64,000 bases of DNA, from assembly GCF_038024105.1 (NCBI RefSeq), contig NZ_CP150661.1:2623001-2687000 (forward strand). The letters run 5' to 3'. The stretch's first letter is position 1. Each line of letters opens with the position of its first letter. The stretch is from Polaribacter butkevichii. Its GTDB lineage: Bacteria; Bacteroidota; Bacteroidia; Flavobacteriales; Flavobacteriaceae. This document shows positions 7,696-17,248 of this stretch, piece after piece. A program made the translations under genes and the position numbers. The notes beneath the pieces were generated by a model. It did not search any database and was not told the DNA's origin. It saw only the letters and a program-made list of their open reading frames with translations.

Positions 7696-9216
7696 ATGAA
7701 AAATTATTTTAAACTAGTAATTGCACTTTTTATGATGGCAGCCACTAGTACAGTATTAATTAGCTGTGAGCCAGAAGACGGAAAAGATGGTATTGACGGA
7801 GTGGATGGTGTTGATGGTAAAGACGGTATTAATGGAGAAAATGGTAAAGATGCTTCTGTTTTCTTAGCAACTTCAAAAACACCTAGTCTTTTAAAAGTTA
7901 CAAACGATTTTTTACACTTAAAAATTACTCCTTTATTAACTTCTGAAGACGTAATACCAAATACTCCAGATTTTGTATACGGATCTATGGCTGATGGTGC
8001 AGGTTTAATTAACAACGGAGATGAAACCTTTACTTTAATAAATAATATTGAAGCAGATTATTCGATAGCACGTATTTTATTAAACAAAAATTTAAGACCA
8101 TTTCATGGAGAATATATCTTAAATGCAACAGCTACGGCTCAAACAGCACAATGTTCAGGAACATTAATAAGTCCGGAAGAACATGGATTTGGTCCTTTGT
8201 ATTTATCTGGTGGTGAATGGGGAGGAGCATCTAAAGGTGTGTTTTTAACAGACCCTACAAAAAGTCCTGATGATGCTAGTACAGGAGAATTATTGTCTGC
8301 TTTAGGGCAATGGTCTACAGAAAATGCAGTACCAATAGGTAAAGATGCTTATGCAGATAAAACAGTTATTTTTATTGGAGATGATCACTCAGACAATACA
8401 GTTCCTTCTGGTCAATTAGGGATGTATGTTGGAAATAGAGGAGATTTAAATGGAGGAAAATTATATGGCTTAAAAGTAACTTCTACTGGTGTTGATTTTG
8501 AAATGGATATGGCAGAAGGAACAGAATATAATGCAGAATTTGTAGAATTAGAAGAAAGAGAAATTAATGCGTTAGACACAGAAGCTAAAACAAAAAACGT
8601 TATGGGATTCTCTAGATTAGAAGATATCGACTGGAGAAGAGGCTCTGCAGCAAACCAAAGAGAAATATATTTCTGTGTTACAGGACGTGATAAACCAGAT
8701 TTAATTGGTAAAGGAAGCGTTTTAGGACGTGTATACAAAGTTGTTTTAAATGAAACAGATCCTACAGGAGCTTGTAAAATTACCTGTGTATTAGATGGTG
8801 ATAAAATTGGTGGTAAAGCAGCTGGTTTTCACTCTCCAGATAATATCTTAGTAACAGAAAACTATGCATACATACAAGAAGATCCAAACGGGTATTTAGA
8901 TACTGCTGTTAATGGGTATGCTAAATTATATCAATATAACTTAACTACGGGTGCTATTAAAACCGTTTTAGAATGTGATCAAAATAGAGCTGCAAGTATT
9001 GGATACGGAAGCACTGCTAGAAGATGGGAAATTACAGGGATGATTGATGTAACAGATGTTGTTAACAATGGTGATAATAACTTCTTAGTAATAACACAAA
9101 ACCATGGATGGGAACCTGCAGACGGAACTTCTTTTACAGATCCTAATGCAAACCCAGATTTAGCAAACAGAAAAGAAGGTTCTATGCTTTATTTAATTAA
9201 AGGTTTAGAAAGATAA
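7696..9216 (+). CDS. PhoX-like (DUF839) lipoprotein with collagen-like N-terminus
   Basis: A signal segment ends at LISC (Cys24, lipidation site). It is followed by about eight collagen-like Gly-x-Asp/Asn triplets (residues 29-52), probably an extended stalk. The large remainder resembles PhoX-type beta-propeller proteins: FSRLEDIDWRRG, GRVYKVVLNE and a SPDNILVTENYAYIQED block like the PhoX 'PDNL...ED' region. PhoX enzymes are Ca/Fe phosphatases, but I cannot confirm the metal ligands, so activity is uncertain. It lies 14 bases before a cytochrome c peroxidase gene and is probably co-transcribed with it. The likely location is the outer membrane or surface. Confidence 0.6.
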   Translation: MKNYFKLVIALFMMAATSTVLISCEPEDGKDGIDGVDGVDGKDGINGENGKDASVFLATSKTPSLLKVTNDFLHLKITPLLTSEDVIPNTPDFVYGSMADGAGLINNGDETFTLINNIEADYSIARILLNKNLRPFHGEYILNATATAQTAQCSGTLISPEEHGFGPLYLSGGEWGGASKGVFLTDPTKSPDDASTGELLSALGQWSTENAVPIGKDAYADKTVIFIGDDHSDNTVPSGQLGMYVGNRGDLNGGKLYGLKVTSTGVDFEMDMAEGTEYNAEFVELEEREINALDTEAKTKNVMGFSRLEDIDWRRGSAANQREIYFCVTGRDKPDLIGKGSVLGRVYKVVLNETDPTGACKITCVLDGDKIGGKAAGFHSPDNILVTENYAYIQEDPNGYLDTAVNGYAKLYQYNLTTGAIKTVLECDQNRAASIGYGSTARRWEITGMIDVTDVVNNGDNNFLVITQNHGWEPADGTSFTDPNANPDLANRKEGSMLYLIKGLER

Positions 9217-9230
9217 TTTAAAAAAACATC

Positions 9231-11027
9231 ATGAATAACATCTTATTTATGAAAGCCAAGGCATATACTTTTAGTATATGTCTTTTGCTTTTAACCCTAG
9301 TAGCTTGCAAAAAAGAAGAGAAAATGGTAAACATCTCTTCTACAAACAAAAACATAAAAACATTTTATGATGCACAATTAAATACCTGTATTACGCTACT
9401 AGATTCTATATCTGTTTCAAAAAAAATAGCAACCAATAAAACTCTTTATAAAAAAGCTCGTGAACACTTTAAAAGAATAGAACCTATTTTAGCTTCATTA
9501 GATAAAAACAACTATAAATCTTTAAATGCACCTAACATTTTACAGGTACAAGAAGAAGATTTAACAGATATAAAAATTTCAAATCCTTTTGGTTTTCAGG
9601 TTATAGAAGAACTACTTTATGATACTACATTAGATTCATTAAATATTAAAAAAACAGTTGCTGTAACTAGTAATAGATTAAAATTAATTAAAAAAAATAT
9701 AAACATCAACTTAAAAGATTATCATGTTATTTGGTTGATAAGAAATCAAATTATTAGAATTTCTACAACCGGAATTACAGGGTTTGATTCTCCTGTATTA
9801 AAAGCATCCTTGTTAGAAAGTCAATACACTTATGAAACGCTAATAACACTCGTAGAATTTTTTGAAGATAAATTTACCTCTAAAAAAGTTTATCAACAAT
9901 TAATTACCTCTTTTAAAACGGCTATTAAAGCATTAAATACAGATTTTGATACGTTTGATAGGTTTGCCTTTATCAAAGAAAATACAGACAAGCAATTAAA
10001 GGTATTAATAGAAACTCAAAAAGATTGGAACGTTACTTTTCCTTTTGAAATGGCCATCTCAAATACCGCTTCTGCCCTTTTTAATTCGAAAGCAATTAAT
10101 GTATTCTATTTTACAGATTATAAAAGTGATACCACGCATTTACAACAAAAAGAATTATTTGGTAAAGCGTTATTTAATGATAAAATTCTTTCTAAAAATA
10201 AAAATATGGCTTGTGCTAGTTGTCATATAAAAGATTTAGCTTTTACAGATGGTAAAAAAACTTTTGATAGCAGACAGATTAGAAACAGTCCTACTTTAAC
10301 CTACGCTGCCTACCAACAATCTTATTTTATGGATGCTCGTACAGGAAGCTTAGAAGGGCAAATAATAGGGGTTGCTAACAACCACAATGAATTTAACCTG
10401 CCTATGGATTCTATTGTAAATAGGGTGCAAAAAAATATAAAATATAAGCATTTATTAACGTCTTTATATCAATCTAAAAGAATCGATTTTAATATTAGAC
10501 ATGCTATTGCCTCTTATGTTAGAACGCTAAATTCTTTTAATTCTAAGTTTGATAACAATATCAACGGAAAAGAAAATACGTTAACCAATCAAGAAAAAGA
10601 GGGTTTTAATTTATTTATGGGAAAAGCAGCTTGTGCTACATGTCATTTTCCTCCATTATTTAACGGAACTGTGCCTCCTAATTTTACAGATACAGAATTA
10701 GAATTGATTGGTGTTCCTGAAAAAAAAGATACTATAAATGCTACAATTAGCAGTGATCCTGGTAGATACAATTTATTTCATACTAAAGAAAAAAAAGGTT
10801 TTTTTAAAACACCTACTATTAGAAACATTGCTAAAACAGCACCTTATATGCACAATGGCGTATACACAACATTAGTAGAAGTCGTAGATTTTTATAATCG
10901 TGGTGGTGGAAAAGGAATTGGTATTTATGAAGAATACCAAACGTTACCTTTTGATAATTTAAATTTGAGTACAGAAGAGAAAAAGAGTCTTATTTCTTTT
11001 ATGAAAACACTCACCGATAACTATTAA
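9231..11027 (+). CDS. Di-haem cytochrome c peroxidase-family lipoprotein
   Basis: A lipobox LVAC (Cys26) anchors the protein. The C-terminal half has two CxxCH haem c sites, CASCH at residues 328-332 and CATCH at 468-472, plus the family segment TAPYMHNGVYTTLVEVVDFY near the end. This is the MauG/CcpA di-haem peroxidase layout; family members reduce peroxide or oxidise protein substrates in the periplasm. Residues 30-290 form a mostly helical extension absent from the shorter classical enzymes. A second in-frame ATG at 9249 is an equally good start. It follows the PhoX-like gene by 14 bases. Confidence 0.88.
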   Translation: MNNILFMKAKAYTFSICLLLLTLVACKKEEKMVNISSTNKNIKTFYDAQLNTCITLLDSISVSKKIATNKTLYKKAREHFKRIEPILASLDKNNYKSLNAPNILQVQEEDLTDIKISNPFGFQVIEELLYDTTLDSLNIKKTVAVTSNRLKLIKKNININLKDYHVIWLIRNQIIRISTTGITGFDSPVLKASLLESQYTYETLITLVEFFEDKFTSKKVYQQLITSFKTAIKALNTDFDTFDRFAFIKENTDKQLKVLIETQKDWNVTFPFEMAISNTASALFNSKAINVFYFTDYKSDTTHLQQKELFGKALFNDKILSKNKNMACASCHIKDLAFTDGKKTFDSRQIRNSPTLTYAAYQQSYFMDARTGSLEGQIIGVANNHNEFNLPMDSIVNRVQKNIKYKHLLTSLYQSKRIDFNIRHAIASYVRTLNSFNSKFDNNINGKENTLTNQEKEGFNLFMGKAACATCHFPPLFNGTVPPNFTDTELELIGVPEKKDTINATISSDPGRYNLFHTKEKKGFFKTPTIRNIAKTAPYMHNGVYTTLVEVVDFYNRGGGKGIGIYEEYQTLPFDNLNLSTEEKKSLISFMKTLTDNY

Positions 11028-11051
11028 TTATCCATAAAATTGCATCTTATA

Positions 11052-11084
11052 AAAACCTGTTTTTTACTAAAGCAGGTTTTTTTT
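11052..11084. terminator. Bidirectional terminator between convergent genes
   Basis: AAAACCTG and CAGGTTTT form a stem with an A run on one side and a T run on the other, placed between the ends of the peroxidase gene (+) and the MFS gene (-). It can serve both strands. Confidence 0.85.
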
Positions 11085-12351
11085 ATTCTTCTTTATCGTT
11101 TGCTTCTATTTCTGCTGTTAAATCTAACTCTCTTAAAGTTGGGTTTAAACCACCTATAGCTACTACAGTAATTAAGGTCATTGTTCCTCCAAAAACAACA
11201 GCAACTACAGGGCCTAATAGTTTAGCTGCTAAACCACTTTCAAAAGCACCTAATTCATTAGAAGAACCCACAAACATAGAATTTACAGAAGATACTCTAC
11301 CTCTCATATCATCTGGAGTTTTTAATTGTAAAATAGTTTGACGAATAACCATCGATATTCCATCTGCAGCACCACTTACAAATAAAGCTAAAATACTTAC
11401 CCAAAAAATAGAAGACAACCCAAAGGCAATAATACTTAATCCGAAGACAAAGACAGATATCAACATTTTTTTACCTGTTTTTCGGTTGATAGGAATGTAA
11501 GTTGTTAAAAACATGGTAACAATACTTCCCATAGAAATAGAGGCGTTTAAAACACCAAAACCTTCTGGCCCCACCTTAAGTACATCTTGTGCAAAAACAG
11601 ATAAAATAGCTACCGTTCCTCCAAATAAAACAGCAATCATGTCTAAAGTTAAAACTCCTAAAATGGCTTTGTTCTGAAATACAAACTTTACTCCTGCTTT
11701 TAAGCTTTCTTTCATTGGCTCACCAATCTTTTTATTTAAAATTGGTTTCTTTTTAATTAAAAAAGTGAACGTTAAAGATAAGATTACCAATATAAAGACT
11801 AAACAAAGCGTCATGTCAACACCAATCCAACTTATAAAAAAACCACCAAATAAAGCTCCAGAAACTGACGCTGTTTTCCAGGTACTTGTGCTCCAGGTTG
11901 CCGCATTATGATATATTTTTTTAGGCACTAACAAGGCTACTAAAGAAAAAATGGTAGGCCCAAAAAACGAACGTAAAAAGCCGCCAAAGAAAACCAACCC
12001 GTAAATAGAGTATAAAACAGCATTTGTAGACCAATGCCCTACTACACTCTCTGATGTTAATAAAAACAAACCTAGACTAATTAAAGAAAAAGCCGCTGTG
12101 CAAATAGCTAATAAATTTCTTTTTTCATTTTGATCTACAATATGACCTGCAAATAAAGCCATTGTAAATGCCGGAATAATTTCCATTAAACCAATAATTC
12201 CTAAATTTAAAGGGTCTTTTGTAAGAGAATATACTTCCCATTCAATAACAATAAATTGCATAGACCAACCAAAAACAAGGAGAAATCTAACAAATAAAAA
12301 GATATTAAATTCCTTTATTCTTAATGCTGCATAAGGATCTTGTTTAGCCAT
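11083..12351 (-). CDS. MFS transporter (EntS/MFS_3-like)
   Basis: This 422-residue protein has about twelve hydrophobic helices in two halves and resembles the MFS_3 group that includes the enterobactin exporter EntS. It has an N-terminal FLFVRFLLVFGWSMQ helix, the intracellular DQNEKRN loop after helix 2, and DDMRGRVSSVNSM in the loop after helix 10. The substrate is unknown and no siderophore genes are nearby. It is the last gene of a minus-strand operon with gpsA and the ACT-domain gene, starting 4 bases after that gene's stop. The acidic C-terminal tail (EIEANDKEE) is cytoplasmic. Confidence 0.85.
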   Translation of the reverse strand: MAKQDPYAALRIKEFNIFLFVRFLLVFGWSMQFIVIEWEVYSLTKDPLNLGIIGLMEIIPAFTMALFAGHIVDQNEKRNLLAICTAAFSLISLGLFLLTSESVVGHWSTNAVLYSIYGLVFFGGFLRSFFGPTIFSLVALLVPKKIYHNAATWSTSTWKTASVSGALFGGFFISWIGVDMTLCLVFILVILSLTFTFLIKKKPILNKKIGEPMKESLKAGVKFVFQNKAILGVLTLDMIAVLFGGTVAILSVFAQDVLKVGPEGFGVLNASISMGSIVTMFLTTYIPINRKTGKKMLISVFVFGLSIIAFGLSSIFWVSILALFVSGAADGISMVIRQTILQLKTPDDMRGRVSSVNSMFVGSSNELGAFESGLAAKLLGPVVAVVFGGTMTLITVVAIGGLNPTLRELDLTAEIEANDKEE

Positions 12352-12355
12352 TTTA

Positions 12356-13015
12356 CTAACGTAATTTCATATCCATTAAAATGGCAAATGTTTGGTTAAT
12401 ATCTTCTTCATTTACAACAATTGTCATTTCATTAGTAGTAGAAATAATTTCTTGTAAAGAGATATCTGCCCAAGCTAGTTGTTTTAAAATAAAATAATAA
12501 ATACCAGATTGTTCTAAATTTTCTTTAGGTAATTTTATAGTAATAGAAGCCAAATCTAGCATACTATTGGTTAAAATTTCTTGTTCAAAAATTTCTTTAA
12601 CAAAAGGTTCTAAATTTTTACTAGTAACAATATTTGTTTCGAAAATACCTTGAGAAACAGTTAAAAAATAATCAGAATTTTCTGATGATTTTGTTAGAAT
12701 TTTTGCAATTTCTCGCAATAAAGAAGGTGTATTTTTAAAGGTAAAATCACAGAGATCAGAGCGTACAATTACATCACCTAAATCTAAAGCTAACTTTTTA
12801 ATATTCTTTCTAATACGCAATTCACTTGCAGGAGAAAGCCTATTAATTGCCATCATTACCGCACCTACTTTTACTTCTTTTTTTAAAGCAGCAGAAACAT
12901 CTGCCAAAATAATTCTTGCTAAAGAAGATACATTTATCAACTTTTCATTTAAAGCCTCTTCTATAAAAGGTGTTTTTCTAATGGTACTTTCTACAACTTC
13001 TTGTATTGTTTTCAT
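12356..13015 (-). CDS. ACT-domain protein of unknown function
   Basis: This 219-residue cytoplasmic protein has a helical N-terminal half (residues 1-90, ending in an Arg/Lys-rich stretch SELRIRKNIKKLALDLG). The second half reads as tandem ACT-type ligand-binding modules, the last being MLDLASITIKLP...TTNEMTIVVNEEDINQTFAIL. It resembles the regulatory part of aspartate kinases without the kinase domain. It may sense a small metabolite. Its position between gpsA and a transporter gene on one transcript suggests a link to that operon, but nothing in the sequence fixes the ligand. Confidence 0.68.
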   Translation of the reverse strand: MKTIQEVVESTIRKTPFIEEALNEKLINVSSLARIILADVSAALKKEVKVGAVMMAINRLSPASELRIRKNIKKLALDLGDVIVRSDLCDFTFKNTPSLLREIAKILTKSSENSDYFLTVSQGIFETNIVTSKNLEPFVKEIFEQEILTNSMLDLASITIKLPKENLEQSGIYYFILKQLAWADISLQEIISTTNEMTIVVNEEDINQTFAILMDMKLR

Positions 13016-13058
13016 TACAATTGTTTAATATTTTATATCAATGTTCAAAATTAAACAT

Positions 13059-14054
13059 TTAATCTAATTTATCTGTCAATTTTTGAAATTCTTTTTTAGG
13101 GTTTTTGTTAGCATATAAAATATTATAAACCGTATCTATAATAGGCGTATTTGCTCCGTTTTCTTCCTTCATCTTAAAGGCACTTTTAGTAGCGTAATAT
13201 CCTTCTGCAATCATACTCATTTCCATTTGAGCAGATTTAACAGTATATCCTTTACCAACCATGTTACCAAATTGTCTATTTCTACTAAAAAGAGAATAAC
13301 CTGTAACTAATAAATCGCCTAAATAAGCAGAGTTATTAATGTTACGTTTCATTTTATGTACCTTTTTAATAAAGCGTTTCATTTCTCTAATTGCGTTGCT
13401 CATTAAAACTGCCTGAAAATTGTCTCCATAACCTAAACCATGTGCAATACCAGCAGCTACAGCATAAATATTTTTTAACATTGCTGCATACTCAGTACCT
13501 ATAATATCATCAGAAATCTTGGTTTTTATGTACCAACTTTGCAAAGACTTTTCTATATATTTTGCCTTATTTTCATCTTTACAAGCAATTGTTAAATACG
13601 ATAATCGCTCCATAGCAACTTCTTCTGCATGACAAGGTCCAGTGATAACACCAATATTTTCTATAGGAATATTAAATTCTCTATTAAAATGTTCTCCTAT
13701 AATTAAACCTGTTTCTGGTACAATTCCTTTAATTGCCGAAAAAATAATTTTACCCTCTAAAGAAGTATCTAATTTTTTTAATTCGCTCATTAAAAAGGCA
13801 GAAGGAATTGCAAAAATAAGTATATCGTAGTTTTTAACGGTGTAATTAATATCACTAGACAAATCTAACTGACGTGCATACACATCTGCAGATTGCAAAT
13901 AATTTGGGTTATGATCATTTTCTTTAATATGCTCAATTGCTTGCTCACTCCTCATGTACCAACCAATGGTATCAAGGTTTTCACTCAACATTTTTACAAT
14001 GGCCGTAGCCCAACTACCACCACCAAAAACCGCTATTTTTTTGTCCTCATTCAT
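13059..14054 (-). CDS. gpsA: NAD(P)-dependent glycerol-3-phosphate dehydrogenase
   Basis: GpsA reduces dihydroxyacetone phosphate to glycerol-3-phosphate for phospholipid synthesis. The nucleotide motif is GGGSWATA at residues 11-18 (GxGxWG/ATA type). FAIPSAFL, the GVITGPCHAEEV loop and the catalytic-lysine segment EYAAMLKNIYAVAAGIAHGLGYGDN all match the family, and 331 residues is the normal length. It heads a three-gene minus-strand operon. Together with glpD in this window it gives both directions of glycerol-3-phosphate metabolism. Confidence 0.95.
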   Translation of the reverse strand: MNEDKKIAVFGGGSWATAIVKMLSENLDTIGWYMRSEQAIEHIKENDHNPNYLQSADVYARQLDLSSDINYTVKNYDILIFAIPSAFLMSELKKLDTSLEGKIIFSAIKGIVPETGLIIGEHFNREFNIPIENIGVITGPCHAEEVAMERLSYLTIACKDENKAKYIEKSLQSWYIKTKISDDIIGTEYAAMLKNIYAVAAGIAHGLGYGDNFQAVLMSNAIREMKRFIKKVHKMKRNINNSAYLGDLLVTGYSLFSRNRQFGNMVGKGYTVKSAQMEMSMIAEGYYATKSAFKMKEENGANTPIIDTVYNILYANKNPKKEFQKLTDKLD

Positions 14055-14122
14055 CTATTGATCATTTTATATATCAAAAGTAAGAAAATTAGTATCTAAT
14101 GATGAATGCATTTGTGAATTAT

Positions 14123-14130
14123 TATATTTG
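14123..14130 (+). promoter_or_regulatory. Promoter -7 element before flippase gene
   Basis: TATATTTG matches TAnnTTTG. It overlaps the GTG at 14130 that a longest-frame call would use, so transcription should begin after it. This argues that translation starts at the TTG at 14151. No clear -33 TTG is visible at the usual spacing. Confidence 0.45.
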
Positions 14131-14150
14131 TGTATGCTAATACTAATTTT

Positions 14151-15605
14151 TTGAGTTCCTTAAAACGATTTTTTAAAGACACCATAATATACGGAATTGC
14201 CGCTGTTTTACCACGTGCAATTAATATCTTTTTGGTTAAATTACATACCTCTACATTAGATGCAGAAAAATATGCAGTTAATACAGATTATTATGTTTAT
14301 GCTGCCTATTTAAATGCACTACTAACTTTTGGAATGGAAACTGCTTTTTTTCGTTTTTTTTCTAAGGAAAAAGAGAAAGGAAAAGTAGTTTCTACATCCT
14401 TTATTAGTTTGTTAATTTCAACGCTAATCTTCTTTTTTTTAGCGTTATTTTTTAATAATGAAATTGCTACTTTCTTCGGATTTAAAAACCCTTTATTTTT
14501 TAAATTATTAGTTTATACAATTACGCTAGATACCCTAGTAGTTGTACCTTTTGCATATTTACGCGTTACAAACAAACCTTTAAAATTTACAGCAATAAAA
14601 CTGATAAATATTGGTGTATTTACTATTTTAAATGTTTTCTTTTTATGGTTTGTGCCTTATGCTATTAAAAACGGAATTTCATTACCAGAAACCATTGTAA
14701 ATTACTATGAGAACAACCCAAAAGTCATTCATATTTTTGTTGCAGGAACTGTAGCCAGTTTATCTACTTTTGGATTGCTTTTTCCATCTGTTTTTAAATT
14801 TAAATTCGAGTTTGATATTACGCTTTTTAAAAGAATGTTAGCCTATAGTTTACCAATAATGGTTGGAAGCTTAGCTTTTGTAACCAATGAAAACCTAGAC
14901 AAACTTTTGTTAGGAGATATTTTGGGTGAAAAACAAATGGGAGTTTACGCAGCTTGTTACAAATTAGGTGTTTTTATGACCTTGTATATTATGGCATTCC
15001 GATTGGGTGCAGAACCATTTTTCTTTAATAATGCTGATAAAAAAAATGCCAAAGAAACCTATGCCAAAGTTTTAACTTGGTTTACCATTTTTGGATCCTT
15101 TTTTATGCTTATTGTAGTTGTTTTTATAGATTTATTTGCACAAATTTTATTAGGAAAACCAGAATATTTTGAAGCACTTTCTATTGTGCCAATCATACTT
15201 TTAGCAAACTTATTTTTAGGCATTTATAATAATTTATCTATTTGGTATAAACTAACGGATAAAACAAAATACGGAATGTATTTCTCTATTGTGGGAGCCT
15301 TAATAACCATTATTTTTAACCTAATAATGATTCCAAAAATAGGCTTTATGGCTTCTGCTTGGGCAACGTTAATAGCATTTGGTACCATGATGGTGTTGTC
15401 TTATTTTGTTGGTAAAAAGCATTATCCGGTAAATTATAAATTAAAAAAAATAGCGTATTATTTAATATATTCAATTTTATTTGAGTGGGTTTCTTTTATA
15501 GTATTTAGAGGACAGTATTGGTTTTCTATAGTAACTATTTTACTTTTCTTCGGATTGATTTATTACAATGAAAAAGAGGAAATTAAACAAATATTAAAAC
15601 GATAG
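14151..15605 (+). CDS. Oligosaccharide flippase / polysaccharide biosynthesis membrane protein (MATE/Wzx-like)
   Basis: The protein has about 12-14 transmembrane helices and the typical N-terminus SSLKRFFKDTIIYGIAAVLPRAINIFLV of flippase-like proteins that move lipid-linked sugars or peptidoglycan precursors across the inner membrane. Further features are the MVGSLAFVTNENLDKLLLG block and FRLGAEPFFF. I chose the TTG at 14151 because a promoter -7 element occupies 14123-14130; a GTG at 14130 in the same frame would add seven residues. It is followed by an esterase gene after 2 bases and then dut, so it heads an operon. The substrate is unknown. Confidence 0.85.
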   Translation: MSSLKRFFKDTIIYGIAAVLPRAINIFLVKLHTSTLDAEKYAVNTDYYVYAAYLNALLTFGMETAFFRFFSKEKEKGKVVSTSFISLLISTLIFFFLALFFNNEIATFFGFKNPLFFKLLVYTITLDTLVVVPFAYLRVTNKPLKFTAIKLINIGVFTILNVFFLWFVPYAIKNGISLPETIVNYYENNPKVIHIFVAGTVASLSTFGLLFPSVFKFKFEFDITLFKRMLAYSLPIMVGSLAFVTNENLDKLLLGDILGEKQMGVYAACYKLGVFMTLYIMAFRLGAEPFFFNNADKKNAKETYAKVLTWFTIFGSFFMLIVVVFIDLFAQILLGKPEYFEALSIVPIILLANLFLGIYNNLSIWYKLTDKTKYGMYFSIVGALITIIFNLIMIPKIGFMASAWATLIAFGTMMVLSYFVGKKHYPVNYKLKKIAYYLIYSILFEWVSFIVFRGQYWFSIVTILLFFGLIYYNEKEEIKQILKR

Positions 15606-15607
15606 AT

Positions 15608-16483
15608 ATGAATATAAAATCAATATATTTTCTAATTTTACTACTGGTTTTTAACGCTTGTAAAGTCAAAAAATCCGAAGTAAAAAAAGAAATTACAGAA
15701 ACAAAAAATACAGAAAAACTTTCTACAAAATCAATCAATGTTTCCATTTTACAAAAAACATTTATTATTGATGGTTTAAACGATATTCCACATAAAATTT
15801 GGTTGTATTTACCACCAAATTATACTACATCAACAGAAAAATATGATGTAATTTATATGCACGATGCTCAGAATTTGTTTGATAACAAAACTTCTTTTGT
15901 TGGCGAATGGTCTGTAGATGAAACGCTAAATGAACTCTATAAAAAAAAGGGTAAAGGCTTTATTGTTGTAGGGATTGAAAATGGTGGAGAGAAAAGAATT
16001 GAAGAATATACACCTTGGAAAAACCTAAAATATGGTGGAGGAAAAGGAGCTATTTATGTCAATTTTTTAATAAATGAATTAAAACCTTTTATTGATAAAA
16101 ATTACAGAACCAAACCAGCACCAGAAAACACAGCCATCATTGGCAGCTCTTTAGGAGGATTGATTTCATTTTATGGCGGATTAAAACATCCAGAAGTTTT
16201 TGGTAAAATAGGTGCACTTTCCTCCTCTTTTTGGTTTTCTAATAAAGTAATTAAATTTGCAGAAGAAAATGGGAATCAAAAAAATACAAGACTATATTTA
16301 TTAGCCGGTGATAAAGAAGAAGCTATTATGGTTACCGATACAGAAAATATGGCAGAACGCTTAATAGATCTTGGTTTTCCATTAGAAAACATAAAAACTA
16401 AAATTGCACCAAAAGGAACACATACAGAGTCTTTTTGGAAAGCAGAATTTTTAAAAGTAATTACATTTTTATATAATTTATAA
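15608..16483 (+). CDS. Alpha/beta hydrolase, esterase D-like lipoprotein
   Basis: The N-terminal hydrophobic stretch ends in LVFNAC (Cys18), a lipoprotein signal. The rest is a putative-esterase (EstD/Fes-type) alpha/beta-hydrolase: an IWLYLPPNY entry strand, [11 protein letters not shown], and the nucleophile elbow GSSLGGL near residue 178. His in [10 protein letters not shown] is the likely catalytic histidine. Family members cleave esters of sugars, siderophores or acyl groups outside the cytoplasm. It lies in an operon between a flippase gene and dut and overlaps the dut start by one base (TAATG). Confidence 0.85.
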   Translation: MNIKSIYFLILLLVFNACKVKKSEVKKEITETKNTEKLSTKSINVSILQKTFIIDGLNDIPHKIWLYLPPNYTTSTEKYDVIYMHDAQNLFDNKTSFVGEWSVDETLNELYKKKGKGFIVVGIENGGEKRIEEYTPWKNLKYGGGKGAIYVNFLINELKPFIDKNYRTKPAPENTAIIGSSLGGLISFYGGLKHPEVFGKIGALSSSFWFSNKVIKFAEENGNQKNTRLYLLAGDKEEAIMVTDTENMAERLIDLGFPLENIKTKIAPKGTHTESFWKAEFLKVITFLYNL

Positions 16484-16920
16484 TGACAATGAACGTACAA
16501 ATAATTAATAAATCGAAACACGCAACCCCTAATTACGAAACAGCAGGTGCTGCAGGAATGGATTTAAGAGCAAATATTGAAACAGCAATCACCTTAAAAC
16601 CTTTAGAAAGAGCCATTGTAAAAACAGGCTTATTTATAGCGTTACCTGTTGGTTTTGAAGCTCAAGTTAGACCAAGAAGTGGTTTGGCTGCTAAAAAAGG
16701 AATTACTGTTTTAAACGCTCCAGGAACTGTAGATGCAGATTACAGAGGAGAAATTGGTGTTATTTTAGTAAACCTATCTAATGAAGAATTTATTGTAAAT
16801 GATGGCGAAAGAATAGCGCAATTAATTATTGCAAAACACGAACGTATAAACTGGCAAGAAGTAACTGTTTTAAGTGAAACAGCACGTGGTGCTGGTGGTT
16901 TTGGAAGTACAGGAGTTTAA
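16483..16920 (+). CDS. dut: Deoxyuridine 5'-triphosphate nucleotidohydrolase (dUTPase)
   Basis: dUTPase cleaves dUTP to dUMP and pyrophosphate, keeping uracil out of DNA and feeding thymidylate synthesis. All five trimeric-dUTPase motifs are present: [27 protein letters not shown] with the catalytic Asp, RIAQLII, and the C-terminal [10 protein letters not shown] that closes over the nucleotide. Its 145 residues are the usual size. The start ATG at 16483 overlaps the upstream stop codon. A second ATG two codons later (MNVQII) is also plausible. Confidence 0.96.
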   Translation: MTMNVQIINKSKHATPNYETAGAAGMDLRANIETAITLKPLERAIVKTGLFIALPVGFEAQVRPRSGLAAKKGITVLNAPGTVDADYRGEIGVILVNLSNEEFIVNDGERIAQLIIAKHERINWQEVTVLSETARGAGGFGSTGV

Positions 16921-16941
16921 CAAAAATTAAAAAATAAAATT

Positions 16942-17094
16942 ATGATTTTAGGAGTATGTGAATGGTTAAGTACAAAAACACAGTTTTCAGCAAAAAATAT
17001 TAGAATATTATTTGTCTTATTAGTTTTATTTGGAGGTTTAGGTCTTGGAGCCTATTTAATTTTATGGTTGGTAAAAATTCTATCTAAAGAATAA
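16942..17094 (+). CDS. PspC-domain small membrane protein, 50 aa
   Basis: A short frame starts at the ATG at 16942 and encodes MILGVCEWLSTKTQFSAKNI, then a single transmembrane helix (VLLVLFGGLGLGAYLILWLV), ending at the TAA at 17092-17094. The GVCEWL start, the NIRILFVLL stretch and the YLILWLV end match the PspC domain of phage-shock-type proteins, here as a minimal single-domain version. It lies 21 bases after dut on the same strand and is followed by a terminator, so it is probably the last gene of the flippase-esterase-dut operon. Confidence 0.8.
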   Translation: MILGVCEWLSTKTQFSAKNIRILFVLLVLFGGLGLGAYLILWLVKILSKE

Positions 17095-17100
17095 TACTTA

Positions 17101-17132
17101 AAAAGGTAGTAATTTAAAATTATTACCTTTTA
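17101..17132 (+). terminator. Rho-independent terminator
   Basis: AAAAGGTAGTAAT pairs with ATTATTACCTTTT (one G-T wobble), followed by T-rich sequence, just past the PspC gene. Confidence 0.8.
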
Positions 17133-17248
17133 TTTTAAAATTTCTATAAATTAGGATAAAAATACATTTAATACCTACCAACAATATTTTTTTAAGGATT
17201 AACAACATTTTTTATAACAAAATAATTGATAAAAAAGAGTTATAATTT

